From: Odobenus rosmarus divergens
Taxonomy: Eukaryota > Chordata > Mammalia > Carnivora > Odobenidae
Length of the DNA: 64,000 bases
Direction of reading: 5' to 3'
Assembly (NCBI RefSeq): GCF_000321225.1
Contig: NW_004450381.1
Coordinates: 2,488,237-2,552,236 of the forward strand
A program made the translations under genes and the position numbers. Positions 57,952 to 64,000 of the stretch are shown in pieces; position 1 is the first letter of the stretch; each line of letters starts with the position of its first letter. Below the pieces are notes generated by a model that was not told where the DNA came from, ran no database searches, and saw only the letters and a list, made by a program, of their open reading frames with translations.

Positions 57952-57965
57952 ACAAACCTTCAAGG

Positions 57966-58984
57966 CATTAAAAATGGCTTGAATCAATAACCTGGGCAAT
58001 AAGATATATTATTTTATTAGGGTGGCTATACCTAGTCCCTTGTACATCCATTCTTTATCTTTTGGTTGTATAGACTGACAGCATCCTCAGTGGCTACTCT
58101 CTGCCCTGGGGCCTGGAATGCTGGGCCCCCATAGCCATGCCCACTGCATTCTGTGTGTTAGTTTTCTCTGACTGCTGCTCTTTGCCATAATTTTATCCAC
58201 CCTCTTTTAATTAAGACATTTTTCTGCCCTCTAATTTTTAGGGATCATATGATTCTTGTTGCCATCAGACAGAACAATTCAGTAATGGATTCCTACTCTG
58301 AGACCTGGCCAACCAAGAACTACATGAGTGAGCAATGAGGTCAATGGGGACAGAGGAGCCAAGGATGCTGTATGTACTATGAGCACACCTGTGAAAGGCT
58401 CAACATCCTCAAAACTAAAAACCCATCAGGGAGCAGGTGAGTGGTTTGTACCCACAAACTGTGAAACAAAAGTTTATGCCCTCATGATTCCAGAAATGCC
58501 TGAGAAAATATTTTGCAAAGCAAAGCAACATTTGCTGTGGACTGAGACCAGATAGGGCATGCAGAGACAGGACTGTCACAGACAGGTGCTGATTCCCAAA
58601 ATATCTCAGAAGGTGAACATTCTCAAAGCAGGGTGAGGAAGTGAACAGGGAGTCAGCCAAGGGGAGGAACATGGGTCCCGGGGCAGATCAGCCATGAGGT
58701 TTGGTCTCACTCGCCCTGCTGTCACACTGTGGGGAGGGAAACTGCTCCACTATCATGGTTTGTTGAACAGTTGGAGTCATTATCATCTTCTTCCTGGATA
58801 TTCTGAATGTTCAGGTCCCAAACTAGGTCAGAGCTGGATGTGAGAAGCACTGATTATGGAGGGAAACTCCCAGAAATGATACAGTGGAGGAGAGAGGGGA
58901 GGGAAGGGCAGGAGGGCTTCTGTCGGAACAGGGGGCATCTAACCCTGGGATATGTGGACTGGGGGTTCTTCTGTAATCCAAAGA
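57966..58984. other. No gene seen
   Basis: Short frames only. It holds one copy of the 34-bp repeat at 58445. Confidence 0.5.
58445..58478 (+). repeat. 34-bp exact repeat, copy 1 (copy 2 at 60845-60878)
   Basis: Thirty-four identical bases starting 'tttgtacccacaaactgtga' and ending 'agtttatg'. The copies are exactly 2400 bp apart in the same orientation, with unrelated flanks. Copy 2 includes eight of the nine bases of the 61 kb recombination-signal nonamer. Confidence 0.97.
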
Positions 58985-59049
58985 CTTTAGTTCTTTCTGT
59001 CAGAGACTTCTCTTCAGTTCTTCTCTGCAGATCACTTCCCTCTTATGCC

Positions 59050-59190
59050 ATTCTCCATGATTTAGAAATGCAGAATCTCAGGCCCCTCTCCAGACTCAAA
59101 GGAATCCGAACCCAAATTTTACAGGATTCCAGATGATTCATATGCACATTGAAGTGTGAGACTAACCGATCTAACACATGTAGGAAGGCC
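59050..59190. repeat. MER5-like DNA-transposon relic
   Basis: 'aaatgcagaatctcaggccc', 'gattcatatgcacattgaag' and 'tgtgagactaaccgatctaa'. Counterpart of 45953-46090. Confidence 0.55.
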
Positions 59191-59468
59191 ACACTTTGTT
59201 TTTGGTGACTCATTGCTTTTCACGTTTTAATCAATTCTGTTTTCCAATCAGCCTCTCCAGGACATGAACTCTCTGTTTTACCATTTTGTGCATTTTATGT
59301 CCAGAGTATTGTACACAGGGTTTCCCATTGAAGGTGGTAGGCATCTCCCTCTTCTCTGACTAGATCCAGATGCATTTTAATAAAAGCAAGATAATCTTCA
59401 CAACTTCACAATTTCAGTCTTTAGCCCTGGTAATCAATTGGAACCACCTGATGGCTACCTATATTTCT

Positions 59469-59591
59469 TTTTTTTTTTAAAGATTATTTATTTATTTATT
59501 CATGAGAGACAGAGAGAGAGAGAGAGAGGCAGAGGGAGAAGCAGGCTCCCAAGGAGCAGGGAGTCCGATGCGGGACTCGATCCCAGGACCC
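59469..59591 (-). mobile_element. 5'-truncated SINE, reverse, with perfect target duplication
   Basis: T-rich tail and 'tttattcatgagagacagag', ending abruptly at 'gatcccaggaccc' without the tRNA-derived head. A perfect 17-bp duplication (tggctacctatatttct) lies at 59452-59468 and 59592-59608. Confidence 0.95.
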
Positions 59592-59827
59592 TGGCTACCT
59601 ATATTTCTAATGCAGGTTTTAAGGTACTATTAAGCAGTAATTGTATATTTATAGACTTTTAAGCTCAGGATAAATTACTTGTAGTAACCATCCATGACAC
59701 TAGCAGTGCTCAAAACATGAGCAAAAATATGAAATATCAGCAAAACTATGATCACAATTGTGTAACAATTAAAAACCCATTGGGAAGAAAGTGTTTAAAT
59801 TCAGAAAGATATTGACTGTTTGATATA

Positions 59828-60270
59828 TTGGGTTCCTAGGGCTGCCGTAACAAAGTAGCACAAATGGGGTGCTTCAGTTAAAAGTTACCGTCTCCCAGTT
59901 CTGGAGGCTAAAAGCTCCAGATCCATAGGGTGGGGCCATGTACCCTCTGAAACCTGCAGGGGAATCTTTCCCTGCCGCCCCCTGACTTCTAGTGGTTTGA
60001 GGGCAATTTTTGGCATTTCCTGGGTGCATCTGCAAACTGCAAACTCTGCCTCCAGCTTCCCACGGTGTGCTCCTTGTCTCCATGTGGCTGTCCTATTATA
60101 AGCACACCCCTCATACTGGACTAGGAGGCCACCTTCCGCCAGTATAGCCTCATCTTAACTAATCGCATCTATGACAACCCTATTTTCAAATCAGGTCACA
60201 TTCTTAGGTCTTGTGGGCTACAACTGCAACATATGTTCTTTGGGAGGATGCAATTTATCCCAGAATATTA
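59828..60270. repeat. Old mammalian interspersed repeat (7836 family)
   Basis: 'ttgggttcctagggctgccg', 'taacaaagtagcacaaatgg', 'cccagttctggaggctaaaa' and 'tcttaggtcttgtgggctac'. This is the clearest copy of the family in the window. It is absent from unit A of the duplication. Confidence 0.6.
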
Positions 60271-60396
60271 TGGAAAAAGAGTCCTTCCAAAATGTTTATA
60301 ATTTTTAATATTTAAAAGAAGTATAGAATATATTTGCATTGCATTAAAATGCAACCTAATTTAAAATAAACTTTATGTTAATTATTTTAAAAATTT

Positions 60397-60503
60397 TGGG
60401 AGGTTTATTTATTTACTTAAATAATCTCTGCACCTAACGTGGGGCTTAAACTCAGACCTTGAAATCAAGCATCCCACACTCTTCTGACTGAGCCAGCCAG
60501 GCT
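60397..60503 (-). mobile_element. Relic tRNA-derived SINE, reverse
   Basis: 'cacctaacgtggggcttaaa', 'agaccttgaaatcaagcatc' and 'cttctgactgagccagccag'. Confidence 0.82.
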
Positions 60504-60844
60504 CATGAAACTTTAGAAATATACTCAGTGAGGGTTTCCTCTGTTCTTGGCTGTCAAGGAATATTGGAATTGTTCCTTTTTTCTGGAGGAAATGTGTTTT
60601 AGCTCAGGTTTTAGTTCTGATCCAGGCACATACAAATCCTTGCCTAATACAAAAGAACTGAAATCTGTTTTTTTGTGGACCAGTTCCTCCCAAGACATTC
60701 ATATATTTACTGCACTTTAGGACTCAAACAGGAATGGGAAGCAATTCAGACCCTGCCTCTCTGTGACTCTAAGGATGGTCAACATTTAGGCTGCCCTGAG
60801 AGCTCAGGTGTCTGGTCATGGGATGCCAGCCTCACGCGATCTTA

Positions 60845-60878
60845 TTTGTACCCACAAACTGTGAAACAAAAGTTTATG
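60845..60878 (+). repeat. 34-bp exact repeat, copy 2 (copy 1 at 58445-58478)
   Basis: See copy 1. In the paralogous 47 kb unit the same position carries unrelated sequence (rc ACAAAACATGCCCCAGCCC), so the segment looks like a later replacement. Confidence 0.95.
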
Positions 60879-60909
60879 TCTTCCTTCCTCATCTGGGTCT
60901 CTCACTGTG
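60871..60909 (-). other. Recombination signal of the 61 kb IGLV gene
   Basis: Minus strand: perfect heptamer CACAGTG (60909-60903), 23-bp spacer, nonamer ACATAAACT (60879-60871, seven of nine). Most of the nonamer falls inside the 34-bp repeat. Confidence 0.9.
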
Positions 60910-61349
60910 CTTACCATCACCATATTGTAGGAAGCAGTAGTACTCAGCCTCGTCCTCGGGCTGGGCCCCTGTGAGGGTCAGGACAGCTTTGCCCCCAAGG
61001 AGGGAGCCTGAGAATCGGGCAGGGGTCCAGGAAGGTTTATTGTCTGCATTATAAATCAGTGTCATAGGGGATTGGCCAGGCTTCTGCTGGAACCAAACTG
61101 GATAGTGTAAATTGCTGACCGCTCCATAGCTGGAGGCACAGGTGAGAGAGACTGTCTCTCCTGGAGACACGGTGAGTGAGGGCTCCTGAGTCACCACAGC
61201 CTCAGAACTGGTCCCTGAAATGAAAACAGACCCATGTTAGGAATGAAGAATAAAGGCAGAGGGATCCCTCCAAAAGCTGGCCTCTGAAATCTCCATGAAC
61301 TTGGGCAGTGGGTGAGGAGGGGGAGGAGGAGGAGTGGAGTCCAGGTCAT
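60910..61349 (-). CDS. Immunoglobulin lambda variable gene, V7-like, apparently intact
   Basis: Two exons on the minus strand. The leader is 61349-61301 ([16 protein letters not shown], signal peptide) and the V exon is 61214-60910, separated by an 86-base intron. The donor is A|GTTCAT, where the sister copy has G|GTTCAT, and the acceptor is TTTCATTTCAG. The joined frame stays open: mature V starts [20 protein letters not shown], framework 2 is [10 protein letters not shown], framework 3 includes [14 protein letters not shown] and PEDEAEYYC. Both conserved cysteines (SLTC, YYC) and the framework 2 tryptophan are present. These residues match the mammalian V7 lambda family closely. The product would be the variable domain of a lambda light chain after joining to J. 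The octamer is 113 bases upstream and a 23-bp-spacer recombination signal follows directly, so all parts needed for rearrangement and expression are visible. The formal gene number cannot be assigned here. The donor lacks the preferred G at -1 and +5 and may be weak. Confidence 0.92.
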
Positions 61350-61461
61350 GGTGTGGACTTTCCAGAGGTCCCCTGGCCTTACAGCTGGTGCTGGTCTCTG
61401 GGATGTGTCCTTTATCTCCTCCTGAGCTCCAGGGAGTAAAGGGTGTGTTTGGTGGGGCATT

Positions 61462-61469
61462 ATGCAAAT
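61462..61469 (-). promoter_or_regulatory. IGLV promoter octamer
   Basis: Perfect ATTTGCAT on the minus strand, 113 bases upstream of the leader ATG. No clear TATA box follows. Confidence 0.88.
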
Positions 61470-61520
61470 ATGAGCCCACAGTGCCATTTGATTCTGGCTC
61501 CTAGGCCCATCTTGTAGCTT

Positions 61521-63589
61521 AAATCCAAAGAGAAGGGCTGGGGAAGTTAAGAGCTCTGAGTTTGTCCCCTGGGAGGAAGCAGCTGCGGTCGCCTTTCACT
61601 CAGGCAGTGAGCAAGGGTGCAAGGCTCAGTCAGGTGCAACCATTTCAGTTGGTTTCAGGCCTTGCCAGCTCTGAGCAGGTGCACAGCGCCCCCTGGTGAC
61701 ATCCCCAGGAGACTACTCCTGGGGGTGGGAATTAGGCCGGCATGCAGCCCATTTGTGCTTTCAACAAATACATAATAAATAGGTGTTACCTACTCTTGAG
61801 TCTCTCCAGAGAGTTTTCTTTTTCAGTGTCATCTGTTGTATTTTAAGTTCTATAATTTCAGTTTGGTGTGTTTTGATGACTTGCATTTCAACTGCATATT
61901 TCTGTCTTTTCCATTTATTCTAAGACTGTTTGTAGCTGCTCCTCAGATGGATTTTCTGCTTGTTGCCTGAAAATATCTGTCCCATAATGTCAGCATGTGA
62001 GTGATCCCAGTGTTGGTGAAAGTTGATTCTCCTTTCTCACTCAAGGTTTGATTTTCCTGGTTCTTGACAAGACAAGTGATCATTTTTACTGGATCCTGGA
62101 TATTTTTGGATGTTTATCAAGTAATGCTGGGTATCCAGTTACCTTCCTTCAATCATCAGGTGATCCTCCCCTTGAGGATCAGCAGGAGGTCAGGGGTTGT
62201 ATGTCAGTTTCCCAGTGGCCCCAGGGAAAGTGGAGCGCTCACTCCCACAATTTTGCTGCTGACTCCTTGCTGGAGAAAGTGTAGAAAGAGAGTCACCTCC
62301 CAGAGCCCAACATGGGGGTGGGTGGTGTTGTGGGATAAGCTCTGAGCTGGGCCCTGCTGACCCCAGAGAGGGATGCCCAGGCCTGAATGGAGGTGCAGAG
62401 GATGGATGCTCAGCAAACTCAATGGGCTCTGTGCCCTCACTGACACCAGGGAGGGGAGGGGTCAAATGCTGGGCCAGCTCCCCTACCTTCCAGCCCCTTT
62501 TTCAGTGTGTTCATGCCAGGTAGGAGTCCAGGGTCTGCTCTTTACTGGCCCCACAGTCACCAGCAGGGGTATAGGAGTCCAGACCAGCTTTGCCTTATAG
62601 CACCCCATTCAGTCTTCCTGCTGAGGGATGGGCTTCAGATGAGCTTCCCGGGACCTGCCAAAATCATGGGTGGGAAGAACTGGAATGCTAAAGTAGCCTA
62701 CTGGCCCCGCGTTGCCCAGGCTTGTTGACGCTCCCATGGGACGGAGGCTCAGCTTTCCACTGAGACCAATGAAACTGCACAAGGTGGGCAATGGGACACT
62801 GCCCTTTTCTGCCAGAAGGGGAGGGATACTAGGTGTCTGCTCAGCACTGCTGTGAGCCTTGCATGAGGGCACAGTTTGGGGATTCATTAGTGTGTGCAGA
62901 TGGGTGATGGGCAGGTTTGTGGAAATATTTTCTCTGCTCAGGCCAACTTATATCCAGATCCTCTGGCCATGGGAGTTGGCATTTTTGGAGTTTTGGTGGA
63001 TTTTATTTTCTTTTTCCCATTCTGGCCCTCTGGGTGATTCTTGGTTGGAGGCTCCTGCAGCATCTTGTCTTACATGTTGGGGAGGTGATAGAAGAGAAGA
63101 AATCCAGGGAACTCACTGCTGTGTTTTCCTCAACTGTTGAGGTCTGTAGGAAGTCTTCCTTCTTCCTTCTACCTTCTGGAGTTTTCCTATACTTGTTTGT
63201 ATTTTGTCCAGAAACTTCTAGTTTTAAATGAGAGGACCTGGTTGATTGGGAGCACTTCCTCTTGGTCAGAACTGGGAATCCTGGTGGTGCCTGCTCTGAA
63301 TGATTTCCTCCAGTGGTAGGATGGTGGAGTTCCTGCTTAGCTCATGCTGTGGAGGCGATTTATCATGATTCCTAAGCTATAGAAATAAAAGGTAATTTGA
63401 ATATTATTTTTACATTGTTCTTTACAGAAGAATAAAAAGAAAATACATTACATGACCAAGTATTGGGTGTGAAAAGTTTTATAGGCAGTGCTGGGACCCA
63501 GTACAGCACAAATGTTGGGCTTTGGTCTCTTAAACACGGAGGAGAAAACAGGATATATTTTTATTCTTTTTTTCCCCCCATGTGTTTGT
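61521..63589. other. No gene seen
   Basis: 5' flank of the 61 kb V gene. Several overlapping frames of 75-105 codons on both strands have no recognised domain, and no splice-linked pair is convincing. Part of 61760-62160 reads like old L1-type text. Confidence 0.45.
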
Positions 63590-63900
63590 GTGTTGAACTT
63601 TTTATTCTGTAATAATTTTACAGTGACAGAAAAAATGCAAAGGTAGTACAGAGATCTCTCATATACCTTTCACCCAGATTATTCTAATGAAAACATCATG
63701 CATGACCATGACATATTTATGAAAACAAGAACTGAATAGTGGTCCAATGATATTAAGGAGATCGCAGACTTTATCCAGATCTCACAAATTTTTGCCTCTG
63801 ATGTCGTTCTTTGTTCCTGGATCCGGTCCAAGTAACCACACTGCATTTATTCATCATGACATATGGAAATCCTCCAATGTGTAAGGTTTTCAAACTTTTT
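63590..63900 (+). repeat. Old interspersed repeat, copy B (copy A at 40046)
   Basis: 'ataattttacagtgacagaa', 'tctcatatacctttcaccca' and 'ggatccggtccaagtaacca'. Same layout as 40046-40470. Confidence 0.5.
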
Positions 63901-64000
63901 TGTTTTCTTGACTTTGGGAATTTTGCCTAACCGCCCATCCCCAACATCACATCTGAAGGCTCAGGTACCCAGCAAGGGATCCAGGCGAGCGCTGTGCCTG

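Larger units (their letters stand above)
58985..61520. repeat. IGLV segmental duplication, unit B (unit A about 45870-47900)
   Basis: Collinear with unit A: 'ctttctgtcagagacttctc', MER5-like relic, 'tttcccattgaaggtggtag', 'tttaaattcagaaagatatt', 'gcattaaaatgcaacctaat', 'gaggaaatgtgttttagctc', then V exon and leader. It differs by the truncated SINE at 59469, the old repeat at 59828 and the relic SINE at 60397. Confidence 0.8.

Noticed and set aside
58445..58800. Remnant of a fifth IGLV gene next to the first 34-bp repeat
   Set aside because: No heptamer 23 bp away and no V-exon similarity on the expected side. Only the 34 bases are shared.

Overview
The window is mammalian nuclear DNA from a carnivore, most likely an arctoid (bear, seal or mustelid type). 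The basis is about 27 tRNA-derived CAN-SINEs of the 'cgcctgggtggctcag ... aaataaataaaatctt' type, plus carnivore L1 3' ends with intact target-site duplications. It looks like part of the immunoglobulin lambda light-chain variable (IGLV) locus that also holds the zinc-finger gene ZNF280B. Species was inferred by eye from repeats only.

Layout. Positions 1-5.8 kb are repeats. A CpG-rich promoter with two CCAAT boxes lies at about 6.1-6.8 kb and carries a good splice donor at 6385/6386. It is followed by roughly 18 kb of repeat-filled intron (nested L1 and SINEs). A 3' splice site at about 24439 then precedes one uninterrupted 544-codon exon (24510-26144, + strand) encoding ZNF280B. Its 3'UTR probably runs to about 29.26 kb. 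Positions 29.3-35.6 kb are repeats.

Four IGLV units lie on the minus strand, opposite to ZNF280B. They are at 36 kb (V7-like, badly broken), 47 kb (V7-like, open but with the first conserved cysteine changed to serine), 55 kb (a second V family, open V exon but with a displaced leader splice donor) and 61 kb (V7-like, apparently intact). Each has leader exon, short intron, V exon and a heptamer-23-nonamer recombination signal. Octamer promoter elements are intact in three and degenerate in the 36 kb unit. The 47 kb and 61 kb units share several kilobases of flank and arose by tandem duplication. Between them lie a decayed Tigger1-type DNA transposon (49.2-52.0 kb), a decayed endogenous-retrovirus pol fragment (about 56.4-57.4 kb) and many SINEs. 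There is an 805-base assembly gap at 37562-38366, inside an L1 insertion.

How it fits together. The V genes are substrates for V-J recombination. If J-C lies beyond the low-coordinate end, as the V orientation implies, any deletional rearrangement of these V genes removes ZNF280B from that chromosome. I found no new multi-gene system. The most interesting local signals are a recombination-signal nonamer lying in a 34-bp segment repeated exactly 2400 bp away, a 165-bp segment copied without target duplication into an L1 3' end, and a perfect 18-bp hairpin close upstream of the ZNF280B promoter.
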